Notes under the pieces: model-generated | Database searches by the model: none | Told to the model about the DNA's origin: nothing | The model's input: only the letters and a program-made list of their open reading frames with translations | Assembly: GCA_024278395.1 (NCBI GenBank) | Contig: JAJRTG010000127.1 | Location: forward strand, 1 to 22,142 | Reading direction: 5' to 3' | Length of the DNA: 22,142 bases | DNA from: Fidelibacterota bacterium | Lineage (GTDB): Bacteria > Bipolaricaulota > Bipolaricaulia > UBA7950 > UBA9294 | Program-made: the position numbers and the translations under genes | Part shown: piece by piece, positions 6,839-13,638 of the stretch | How the letters are laid out: each line of letters begins with the position of its first letter | Numbering within the stretch: the stretch's first letter is position 1

Positions 6839-8631
6839 CTCATCTCCTTGCCCAGGCGCGCCTTTACCCCGAGTACCCGATCTTTGATCCGGCGCAGCCG
6901 ATCGATCTCCTCCACCACGCTGTCTGCCTCAGCCCGCTTCCGCTTCGCCGCGGCGATCGCCCCCTGTGTTGCGGCAAGGGTCTCGTCAAACCGGGCGTTG
7001 AGCCGGCTTTTGAACTCGCGCAGCGTGCGCTCCAGGCTCTCCCGGGTGGTTACGCGCAGGTTCTCCACATTATGCAGCACGAGGGTCTCGATCTCGTCGG
7101 AAAGGCGCGTCCGGATCCGTTCCATCCGGACGCGTGCGGGGACAAACCGATCGACCAGCCGGGCCGGGTTGGGGATGAACGATGTCGAGTATGTCTGTGT
7201 CACCCAGTACGGGCGCTGGACGAGCCTGAACTCACCGAGGTCCTGCGCGGGTTGGTAAGGGATCTCGAACAGCTCGGCCGCGCTCCTGCGCAAACGCTCC
7301 AGCAGCGCCTCCGCGCGTTCTTGGTGGGGATGAAGGGCCTCGGAGACACGGGTGATGAATCTCTTGGCGAGCGCATCGCACTGGGAGGCGAAGAACCCGG
7401 GGATGGCGGCAGCGACCTTCCCCCGCAGGGCGTTCTCGTCGGTCGTCTCCCTTAGGGCATCGTCAAGAATGTCGCTGAGGTGTTTCTGCCCCGCGCGGCG
7501 CAGCTCCTCCGCTTGGGTTTCGAGGAAGTCGAGGAGCCTGAGCCTCTCCCCGGCCAGGAGGTCGGCCGCGATCTGCCTCTCCCGCTTTACATCAGCGATC
7601 GTTCTCTGGAATGAGTCCATCTTCTCCTCCAGCGTGGAGAGGGGGAGTGATAGTGACCGGATCGAAAGGTCCAGCTGGAGCGCGGCCTCGTCGATGAGCG
7701 CGGTCACCTTCCCGGCCGCGGCAAGCGCGAGGGTCAGTGCCTTATCGCGGATGAGGAAGTCTGTAAGATGCCGTTCCAAAACGGACATCCCGCTCTCTGC
7801 CCAGCCGGTGCGGTCGCCGCTCAGTTGAGCCTGTAGCCCGTGCCGCGCCGAGGCCGGGAATATCGGCGGCGGGGCGGTCCCGTCGAGTTTCTCCGCCAGC
7901 GCGGCAGAGAGGAACTGGAGCGCCTCCCTGCGTTCAGTCGGATCGAGATGATCGATCTTGTTCAGGACGACGAACAGGCGCGCCGCATGCGCCTGTACGC
8001 TCTCCAGGAACTCGGCCTCCACCTCGGTGAGCGGCGGGTCGGGGGAGGTGACGAACAGGGCGGCGTCGCACTGGGGGAGGAACGACAGGGTGGTCGAGGT
8101 GTTGTGGCGGAAGGTGGACCCGATCCCCGGGGTGTCTATGAGCACCACCCCGCGGGCGAGGATCGGAGCGGGATGTGTAACCTCCACGTGGGAGACCCCG
8201 CGTCGGTTCTCCGGGTTCTCCCTCTCCGTCACGTAGTGGGCGAGGAAGTCCTTGATAGCGGTCGGATCGTCGGCCTCCATATATGCGGGGGGATGTCCGT
8301 CCTGGAAGAAGACGGTGGCCTTCCGCCTCTTTCCCCAAGAGATGTGGGTGGGGATCGCGGTCAGGGGGAGGACGGAGGTGGGAAGGATCTCCTCACCCAA
8401 GAGCGCGTTCAGGAGAGTGCTCTTCCCCCGCTTGAACTGGCCGAGCACCGCGAGCTGAAATCGGTCCTCCTCCACTCGGGATCGCAACCGGATGAGCCGC
8501 TCTACGATCGGGGAGAACCCGCCCTCCAGAGGAGCGAGCGTCGCCACCAACTCCTCGATCAGCAGAGGGATCCGTCCCTTTGCAGGGACCTTCTTCGTCT
8601 CTTCCGTCCGTTCGCTCAGCCTGACTTTCAT
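6835..8631 (-). CDS. Dynamin-like GTPase downstream of fluoride riboswitch 2
   Basis: This large GTPase of the bacterial dynamin-like superfamily has 598 residues. The GTPase domain (about 55-290) shows G1 GQFKRGKS (64-71), a G2 threonine in PLTAIPT (89-95), G3 DTPG (166-169) and G4 NKID (224-227). After it come long alpha-helical, Arg/Glu-rich stretches (about 325-460 and 500-598) typical of the dynamin stalk. I see no clear transmembrane pair; a tip region such as the aromatic stretch near 485-500 could contact membrane, which is a guess. AGGAGGAACC immediately before the ATG is a strong ribosome-binding site that may be masked in the leader RNA. Members of this superfamily remodel or repair membranes, so a role in protecting the envelope during fluoride exposure is attractive but unproven. 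Confidence 0.9.
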   Translation of the reverse strand: MKVRLSERTEETKKVPAKGRIPLLIEELVATLAPLEGGFSPIVERLIRLRSRVEEDRFQLAVLGQFKRGKSTLLNALLGEEILPTSVLPLTAIPTHISWGKRRKATVFFQDGHPPAYMEADDPTAIKDFLAHYVTERENPENRRGVSHVEVTHPAPILARGVVLIDTPGIGSTFRHNTSTTLSFLPQCDAALFVTSPDPPLTEVEAEFLESVQAHAARLFVVLNKIDHLDPTERREALQFLSAALAEKLDGTAPPPIFPASARHGLQAQLSGDRTGWAESGMSVLERHLTDFLIRDKALTLALAAAGKVTALIDEAALQLDLSIRSLSLPLSTLEEKMDSFQRTIADVKRERQIAADLLAGERLRLLDFLETQAEELRRAGQKHLSDILDDALRETTDENALRGKVAAAIPGFFASQCDALAKRFITRVSEALHPHQERAEALLERLRRSAAELFEIPYQPAQDLGEFRLVQRPYWVTQTYSTSFIPNPARLVDRFVPARVRMERIRTRLSDEIETLVLHNVENLRVTTRESLERTLREFKSRLNARFDETLAATQGAIAAAKRKRAEADSVVEEIDRLRRIKDRVLGVKARLGKEMR

Positions 8632-8635
8632 CGGT

Positions 8636-8662
8636 TCCTCCTGGTTCGCCGGTCCCGGAGGA
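8636..8662 (-). promoter_or_regulatory. Possible anti-SD hairpin before the GTPase start
   Basis: On the - strand TCCTCC (8662-8657) is exactly complementary to GGAGGA (8641-8636), the GTPase ribosome-binding site, across a 15-nt loop. It could add translational control after the riboswitch terminator, or form only in some transcripts. The pairing is short and the loop G/C-rich, so this is suggestive only. Confidence 0.45.
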
Positions 8663-8666
8663 GTGC

Positions 8667-8732
8667 AAAAGAAAACGCGCCTCTCTCCCGGCCGGACCCT
8701 GACGTAGGAGTCATCAGCCCTTTACGAGGCGC
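8667..8732 (-). terminator. Riboswitch-controlled intrinsic terminator
   Basis: GCGCCTC (8732-8726) pairs perfectly with GAGGCGC (8683-8677), followed almost at once by TTTTCTTTT (8675-8667). Inside the long stem a second hairpin, CTGATG (8717-8712) with CGTCAG (8704-8699), consumes the conserved 3' part of the aptamer. The 5' arm overlaps the aptamer P3 strand (8730-8727), so terminator and aptamer are mutually exclusive. Fluoride would stabilise the aptamer and permit read-through. Confidence 0.7.
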
Positions 8733-8753
8733 TCCGGATGGACTCCATCATCC
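8704..8753 (-). promoter_or_regulatory. Fluoride riboswitch (crcB motif), copy 2
   Basis: On the - strand P1 is GGATG (8753-8749) with CATCC (8740-8736), closing the 8-nt loop ATGGAGTC. A 5-nt joiner follows, then P3 GCCT (8730-8727) with GGGC (8720-8717) over a 6-nt loop, then TGATGAC and CTAC. Loop bases GGAGTC (8746-8741) pair perfectly with GACTCC (8712-8707), giving the fluoride pseudoknot. Element lengths equal those of the Thermotoga petrophila aptamer as I recall it. It governs the dynamin-like GTPase and CPLC-repeat genes. Confidence 0.93.
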
Positions 8754-8756
8754 ATC

Positions 8757-8773
8757 CCATCCTTTGCGGATGG
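8757..8773 (-). other. 5'-terminal RNA hairpin upstream of fluoride riboswitch 2
   Basis: CCATCC (8773-8768) and GGATGG (8762-8757) form a perfect 6-bp stem over GCAAA at the predicted 5' end of the transcript. The same GGATGG could instead pair with CCATCC at 8741-8736, which contains the 3' side of aptamer P1. It may stabilise the mRNA or modulate aptamer folding. Confidence 0.5.
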
Positions 8774-8780
8774 TAGGAAT

Positions 8781-8809
8781 ATTCTAGTTTCCGGCCCCGT
8801 TACTTTCAA
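8781..8809 (-). promoter_or_regulatory. Predicted sigma70-type promoter of the GTPase/CPLC-repeat operon
   Basis: TTGAAA (8809-8804) and TAGAAT (8786-8781) are separated by 17 bases on the - strand. The start would be near 8774, just ahead of the leader hairpin and fluoride aptamer. The -35 box contains the TGA stop (8808-8806) of the upstream membrane-protein gene. The -10 is identical to that of the convergent fluoride unit. Confidence 0.72.
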
Positions 8810-9846
8810 GGATCAGGGTTGCGCCTCCTCTTGGCGAACGTGCCGAGGCCGCGGTTGAAGAGGTAGGAGAGCCCGATCGCCACGAAGATGAGCTCGAAGA
8901 ACTTGAACATAAGGGAGAACGTGACCGCTCCCCCCTTCCCGATCTCCGGAGCGACCAGGTGGAATATCCCGATCATCGCCATCTCCCCTGTCCCCACTCC
9001 GCCGGGGGTGATCCACAGGAAGAAGGAGAGCATGATGTTGAGGGTGAAGAGGAGCGAGAGCTGGGTGAAGTTGAACGTGATGTGGTCGGAGTAATAAAAA
9101 AAGACCTGCGGTCGGATATAGGTGAAGAAGGTGGCGATCACCTGGATGATGAACGCCAGGAGCGTCCCGCGCCAGTGGCGGGTAAACGCGTTGTGGATCT
9201 CGTCTTCCGTTTCTGAAACCTTATTGGCCGCCTTGATGAACCCGTTCTTGAACCGGGGAAGGAGATGGCGAAGGATCCTGATCCCCCGACTGATCCACTT
9301 GAAGTTCCCGGCGAAATCGATCAGCCCGACGACCACCCAGAACAGGATGAACCCCACCCCGACGACGATGATGTGCTTTTGATCGGAGGCGATCGTCGGA
9401 GAGAGGACGGCGTATACCGCCCCGATCATTATGAACAAAAGGAGGCTCAACCCGCCGAGGAACCGCTCCACGATGATCGTTGCGACGACGCGGGTGGTGG
9501 GGGCGTCGGTCCGGTTGACGACCATCGCGGCGCGGATCGGCTCCCCGCCGAAGTAGAGGGAAGGAGTGATATAGCTGACCGCATACCCGCTTAGGCGGGA
9601 GCCGACGACGCTGCGAAAGCGGAGGTCCACCCCATAGGAGCGTAGGATGACCCACCAGCTGAGGATCCACGCCGCGATCGCCAGGAATACGTCGCCGAAG
9701 ATCGCCGCCGCGCCGATGAATCCGATGGCATCGATCTGTGCGAGTACATTACGCCAACCGACGTAGTATAGGACTCCTCCGAGAAGCCCGAGCCCGATCC
9801 CGATGGAAAGGGTATAACTCAACCCTTTTTTGAGCGGTTTCTTCAT
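8806..9846 (-). CDS. UPF0104/LPG-synthase-TM family membrane protein
   Basis: This polytopic inner-membrane protein of 346 residues has about eight hydrophobic segments, belonging to the family that includes the transmembrane part of MprF (lysylphosphatidylglycerol synthase/flippase) and archaeal AglD-associated proteins. Family landmarks are FGGEPIRA around residues 98-106 and TPGGVGTGEMA around 285-295. There is no soluble aminoacyltransferase domain, so lipid aminoacylation is unlikely; a flippase-like lipid function is often proposed for such proteins but is not demonstrated. The ATG at 9846 has no SD before it and sits at the predicted transcription start, so the mRNA may be leaderless. 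It ends inside the promoter of the fluoride-regulated GTPase operon. Confidence 0.88.
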   Translation of the reverse strand: MKKPLKKGLSYTLSIGIGLGLLGGVLYYVGWRNVLAQIDAIGFIGAAAIFGDVFLAIAAWILSWWVILRSYGVDLRFRSVVGSRLSGYAVSYITPSLYFGGEPIRAAMVVNRTDAPTTRVVATIIVERFLGGLSLLLFIMIGAVYAVLSPTIASDQKHIIVVGVGFILFWVVVGLIDFAGNFKWISRGIRILRHLLPRFKNGFIKAANKVSETEDEIHNAFTRHWRGTLLAFIIQVIATFFTYIRPQVFFYYSDHITFNFTQLSLLFTLNIMLSFFLWITPGGVGTGEMAMIGIFHLVAPEIGKGGAVTFSLMFKFFELIFVAIGLSYLFNRGLGTFAKRRRNPDP

Positions 9847-9852
9847 GGGGGA

Positions 9853-9882
9853 ATCCTAGCATACACCCCGTCGGCGGGTCAA
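9853..9882 (-). promoter_or_regulatory. Predicted promoter giving a leaderless mRNA for the UPF0104 gene
   Basis: On the - strand TTGACC (9882-9877), an 18-base spacer and TAGGAT (9858-9853) preceded by TGC form an extended -10 promoter. The expected start is at or within two bases of the ATG at 9846. The -35 contains the TGA stop (9881-9879) of the thiQ-like gene. Confidence 0.6.
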
Positions 9883-10943
9883 CCTGGAGCGGGCTCCGCC
9901 GGGAAGACGAGAAGCCGTTCCGGGGGGAAATACACCTCCACCTGCTTCCCGATGCTGGTTGTAGAGGCGTTTCCAGCGACGCGCACCCGTACCGGGCCGA
10001 GCGGGGTGGAGACGAGCACCGTGGTCGTCTCCCCGTGGTATTCGGAGTCCTCGATTCGGCCGCGGACGCTGTTGGACCGGCTGTGCGTGAACCTCAGCTC
10101 CTCCTCGCGTATTACAAGGACCACCCGCATTCCCGGGCTGAGTCTGGTTCTACCGGTGATCGCCCGGAGTCGTTCCTCTCCCACCTCCACCTCGATCTGT
10201 TCGGCGGTGACGGAGGAGATCCTCCCGGACAATCGGTTCGAACGGCCGATGAACTCGGCGGAGAACAGCGTCTTGGGATGCGTGTAGACCTCCCGCGGTT
10301 CTCCGATCTGGTCGATCCCTCCTGAGTGCATCACCCCGATCCGATCGGAGATGGCGAGGGCCTCTTCCTGGTCATGGGTCACGTATACCGTTGGTATGGA
10401 CAGCTCGCGCTGGATGCGGCGCAGCTCTCCGCGCAGCTCCTCTCGCAGCTTAGCGTCGAGGGCGGAGAGCGGCTCGTCGAGGAGGAGGAGCTGCGGAGAC
10501 GGGGCGAGGGCGCGGGCGAGGGCGACCCGCTGCCGCTCCCCGCCGGACAGTTCATTGGGACGACGGTCGGCGAGCCCTTCGAGATGGATCAACGAGAGGA
10601 GCTCGTTCACCCTGGCCCTCGTGTCGATCCCGGGGCGGAACCTGATCCCGTAGGCGATGTTCTTGGCGACGCTCATGTGGGGTAACAGGGCGTAGTTCTG
10701 GAAGACGAACCCGACGCGGCGCCGCTCCGGGGGAAGGGGGAGGATGCTCTTTCCGTCGATGCGTATGTCACCTGCGTCCGGGCGGTCGAATCCGGCGATC
10801 AACCGCAGGCACGTGGTCTTCCCGCACCCGGACGGCCCGAGGAGGGTGAGGAGCTCACCTGCGCGGAGCTCAAAGCTCACGCCGGTCAACGCGCGCACCT
10901 TTCCGAACGACTTTTGCAGGTCGTGCACCGACAGCTCCTTCAT
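9879..10943 (-). CDS. thiQ: Thiamine ABC transporter ATPase, ThiQ/PotA-type with TOBE domain
   Basis: This ATP-hydrolysing subunit powers thiamine uptake with the permease and binding protein encoded just upstream. It has 354 residues: Walker A GPSGCGKTT (36-44), Q-loop in FQNYALLPHM, ABC signature LSGGERQRVALARAL (132-146), Walker B LLLLDEP (152-158) and the switch histidine H190. Beyond residue 230 lies a TOBE-like beta-rich domain. Enterobacterial ThiQ is about 230 residues and lacks this domain, so by length this protein looks like PotA or FbpC; substrate is assigned from the ThiB and ThiP neighbours and the TPP riboswitch. The start abuts the thiP stop (TAGATG), with AGGGGG nearby. Confidence 0.85.
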   Translation of the reverse strand: MKELSVHDLQKSFGKVRALTGVSFELRAGELLTLLGPSGCGKTTCLRLIAGFDRPDAGDIRIDGKSILPLPPERRRVGFVFQNYALLPHMSVAKNIAYGIRFRPGIDTRARVNELLSLIHLEGLADRRPNELSGGERQRVALARALAPSPQLLLLDEPLSALDAKLREELRGELRRIQRELSIPTVYVTHDQEEALAISDRIGVMHSGGIDQIGEPREVYTHPKTLFSAEFIGRSNRLSGRISSVTAEQIEVEVGEERLRAITGRTRLSPGMRVVLVIREEELRFTHSRSNSVRGRIEDSEYHGETTTVLVSTPLGPVRVRVAGNASTTSIGKQVEVYFPPERLLVFPAEPAPG

Positions 10944-12596
10944 CTACACCCCCTTCAGCTCCTCCCCCAGGCGTTCGAAGGCGAGGAAGGCGAGGGCGGT
11001 CACCCCGATCAGCACGGTCGCCATCGCGCTCGCCGGGCCGAACTGGCGGGCCGACAGGAGGCTGTACACCGCGACCGGGATCGTCGCCGTGCCCGGGCGC
11101 ATGAGGATGATCGTCGCCGACATTTCCCCCATGCTGAGGGCGAATGAGAAGACGACAGCGGTGAGCAGTCCGCGTGCGATAAGGGGAAGCTCCACCTCTA
11201 AGAGGGTTCGCAGCTTTCCTGCCCCGAGGGATCTCGCCGCCTCCAGCAGCTCCGGGTCGATCCCTTCCACGACCGGGCGCAGCACCCGGGCGGCGAGGGG
11301 GTAGATGAGGATCGCGTGAGCGACGGCGATGGCGAGTACCGTACCGATGAGGTTGAACGGCGGGTGGGAGAACCCCCGCAGGATCGCGAACCCGACCGCC
11401 ACCGAGGAAACGGCGAGCGGGGCCATCAGGATCGTCTCCACGACGCGGCGGGCCGGAACGGAGCGGCGCACGGCGATCGAAGTCACGAACAGCCCGAGCG
11501 GGACGGCTAGGGCGGTGGAGATCCAGGCGATCTTGAGGCTGGTCAGGATCGTGTGGAGCGGTGAGGTTCCGAGGAACGGGTTGTAGCCGAGGGATACCAG
11601 GGAGCGGTAGTGGGCGAGGGTGAACCCCGTCCCCCCGCGGAATGAATCAACAATGATCGCCCCGATCGGCCCGAGGAAGAGGATCCCGAGCGCGAGCCCG
11701 TAGAGGGCGATGGTCCCTTTCTTGAGCCAACCTCTGCGGGAGAGGAGCGGCTCACGCGGCCTCCTGCGCTCCCCCTGCACCCGCACGGCGAACAACCCTT
11801 CCGCCTTCAGGTAGAGGTAGGAGAACCCGAGCGAGATCGCGGTCTCGACGATGATCAGCGCCGCCCCGAGTCGGAAATCGAGGAGCGTGCGCACCAGGGT
11901 GTATATCCCCACCTCGATCGTGGCGTAGCGCGCCCCTCCGAGCATGAGGACGATCGGGAACGAGAGGAAAGTGAACACGAAGACAAGGGCCGCGCTGCTC
12001 AGGATCGCCGGGGCGATCAAGGGGAGCGTGATCCCGACGGCCCGTCGCGTCTTTCCCGCTCCCAGGGCCGCGGCCGCCTCCCCGAAGGCCGGATCGATCC
12101 CCTCCCACGCCGCCCCCACCACCCGCATGACGATCGGCGCGTTGTAGAACGCGTGCGCGAGGACGATCCCGGTGAGAGAGTAGAGGAGCCGGAGCGGCGG
12201 GGCGGGAAGGTGAAGGAGTGCGGTCAGGAGGCGGTTGAGCACCCCGTTGTTCCCGAAGAACAGGATGAACCCGAGCCCCACCGTGACAGCGGGAAGGACG
12301 AACGGGACAGCGGTGAGGGAACGGATCACCCTTCGCCCGGGAAACTCGTAGCGGGAGAGGACGTACGCCCCGGGCAGCCCGAGCGCGAGGCTCAACCCGG
12401 TGCTGAACAGCGCCTGCTTGAGGGTGAAGGTGATGAGGTGAAGGTAGTACGGGTCGGTGAGGACGGTCCGCAGGGGGGAGAGGGTGAACCTCCCTCCTGC
12501 CACCAATCCCGTCCTGATCACTGTAAACAGAGGGTAGTAGAACCCCGTCGCGAGGAACGCCAAGGGGATCAGGTAGAACAGGATTCTCCTGGTCAC
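10944..12596 (-). CDS. thiP: Thiamine ABC transporter permease ThiP (fused two-domain)
   Basis: This inner-membrane permease has 550 residues with about twelve membrane segments in two homologous halves. Each half carries an EAA loop that docks on the ATPase: EAAAALGAGKTRRAV in the first half and EAARSLGAGKLRTLL in the second. A fused dimeric permease is characteristic of ThiP and of FbpB-type iron transporters; the ThiB neighbour and TPP riboswitch decide for thiamine. I chose GTG at 12596, which overlaps the thiB stop as GTGA. An in-frame ATG at 12632 would add 12 residues and overlap thiB by 40 bases without a better ribosome-binding site, but cannot be excluded. Confidence 0.87.
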   Translation of the reverse strand: MTRRILFYLIPLAFLATGFYYPLFTVIRTGLVAGGRFTLSPLRTVLTDPYYLHLITFTLKQALFSTGLSLALGLPGAYVLSRYEFPGRRVIRSLTAVPFVLPAVTVGLGFILFFGNNGVLNRLLTALLHLPAPPLRLLYSLTGIVLAHAFYNAPIVMRVVGAAWEGIDPAFGEAAAALGAGKTRRAVGITLPLIAPAILSSAALVFVFTFLSFPIVLMLGGARYATIEVGIYTLVRTLLDFRLGAALIIVETAISLGFSYLYLKAEGLFAVRVQGERRRPREPLLSRRGWLKKGTIALYGLALGILFLGPIGAIIVDSFRGGTGFTLAHYRSLVSLGYNPFLGTSPLHTILTSLKIAWISTALAVPLGLFVTSIAVRRSVPARRVVETILMAPLAVSSVAVGFAILRGFSHPPFNLIGTVLAIAVAHAILIYPLAARVLRPVVEGIDPELLEAARSLGAGKLRTLLEVELPLIARGLLTAVVFSFALSMGEMSATIILMRPGTATIPVAVYSLLSARQFGPASAMATVLIGVTALAFLAFERLGEELKGV

Positions 12597-13621
12597 CGTT
12601 TTGTCATCACCCGCGCCCAGTCGGATAGCCATCCCTCGGCCTTCTCCCCCACCAGGGAGAGGGGGAGCGACATGGCTTTTTCCGGGACGATCGCGTGCTC
12701 CTTAAACGCATCGGGCAGGGGGGCGTCGGGATTGATCGGGAACATGATCTCCGTCTTCGGGAGGAGCTCCTGGATCCCCTTGGAGAGAAGGAGATCGATG
12801 AACTCCCGCGCGAGGGCGGGATGCTTCGTCCCCTTCACGATCCCGATCCCGTAGACCGTGCGGAACCCCTCCCCCCCGGGAGCGTAGGCGATGTAGCGGA
12901 TCTCGTCCTCGTACATCGCAGCGTAGGCGGTGTCGGTGGAGTAGCTCACCATGAGCGGGGCCTCGCCGTGGGTGAGGAGGGTCCAGGCCTCGCTCCAGCC
13001 CGAGGTGACGGTGAGGATCGTCGGGTCGAGCTTGCGCCAGAACTCGAGGTATCCGTCCTCGCCGAACTTCGCGATCGTCCACAGGAGGAACGAAAACCCG
13101 GTCGAGGAGGTGCGCGGGTCCTCGCATATGAGCTTCCCTTTGTATTTCGGATCGATGAGTGACGGAAGATCCCGGGGGAGGTCCGCCTGAGGCAGGGCCT
13201 TTGCGTCGTAGGTGAGGGTGATGTAGCCGTACTCGTAGGGGACGAGCCCGGTGGAGGTGATCGAGGAAAACTCCGCGGGGATCACGGCGAGGTTCGGGAT
13301 TCCCCGTTGGCTCACTGGCAGAAACAGATTGTAATCGACGATGCGAGGGACGTCGTTCAGCTCCCCCATGAACAGGTCGGCGGGAGTGCCTCCGTCCTCC
13401 CGCTCGGAGAGGAGCCGGGAGAGCATCGCCTTCGCCCCGCCGCCGGCGACGAACTGCAGGTCGCAGTCATACTTTGCTTCGAACTCCTTCTCGATCTGCG
13501 CCGCCGGTCCCCAGGAGACGAAGCTGTCGTAGGTGTACACAACGAGCGTCTCCTTTCCCCAACCCGTCGCGACGAGCGCGAGGATCCCCAACAGAAGCAG
13601 GACGAACGAACCGAGTTTCAT
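12593..13621 (-). CDS. thiB: Thiamine-binding periplasmic protein ThiB
   Basis: This extracytoplasmic solute-binding protein delivers thiamine or its phosphates to ThiP. The 342-residue product starts with a cleavable-type signal peptide (hydrophobic residues about 5-20, no lipobox cysteine). It follows Escherichia coli ThiB closely as I recall it: LVVYTYDSF with WGP near the mature N-terminus, CEDPRTSSTGFSFLLW in the middle and VTSGWSEAW after it. ATG at 13621 was chosen because AAGGAG (13636-13631) directly abuts the upstream ATG at 13630 but is well spaced for the second. It lies between thiL and thiP in an operon led by a TPP riboswitch, so high intracellular TPP should shut off uptake. 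Confidence 0.92.
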   Translation of the reverse strand: MKLGSFVLLLLGILALVATGWGKETLVVYTYDSFVSWGPAAQIEKEFEAKYDCDLQFVAGGGAKAMLSRLLSEREDGGTPADLFMGELNDVPRIVDYNLFLPVSQRGIPNLAVIPAEFSSITSTGLVPYEYGYITLTYDAKALPQADLPRDLPSLIDPKYKGKLICEDPRTSSTGFSFLLWTIAKFGEDGYLEFWRKLDPTILTVTSGWSEAWTLLTHGEAPLMVSYSTDTAYAAMYEDEIRYIAYAPGGEGFRTVYGIGIVKGTKHPALAREFIDLLLSKGIQELLPKTEIMFPINPDAPLPDAFKEHAIVPEKAMSLPLSLVGEKAEGWLSDWARVMTKR

Positions 13622-13638
13622 AGGTACCATCTCCTTGT

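Noticed and set aside
5306..8631. Search for a CrcB/Fluc or CLC-F exporter behind the fluoride riboswitches
   Set aside because: None of the three encoded proteins has the small four-helix Fluc pattern or CLC signatures; no missed small membrane ORF is evident on either strand.
8699..8717. CTGATGA followed by a hairpin on the - strand looked like a hammerhead ribozyme core
   Set aside because: The required GAAA and third-stem arrangement are missing, and the same bases are explained fully by the fluoride aptamer and its terminator.
7840..8787. 315-codon + strand frame opposite the GTPase and its leader
   Set aside because: It runs antisense through clear GTPase motifs and the riboswitch and has no SD or known domain.
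12597..12632. Upstream ATG start for thiP adding twelve residues
   Set aside because: It would overlap thiB by 40 bases without a better SD, whereas the GTGA junction at 12596 matches the local pattern; it remains possible.
9879..13621. Assignment of the ABC transporter to iron(III) or spermidine uptake because of the FbpB/PotA-like architecture
   Set aside because: The binding protein matches ThiB motifs, and thiL plus a TPP riboswitch lead the operon.
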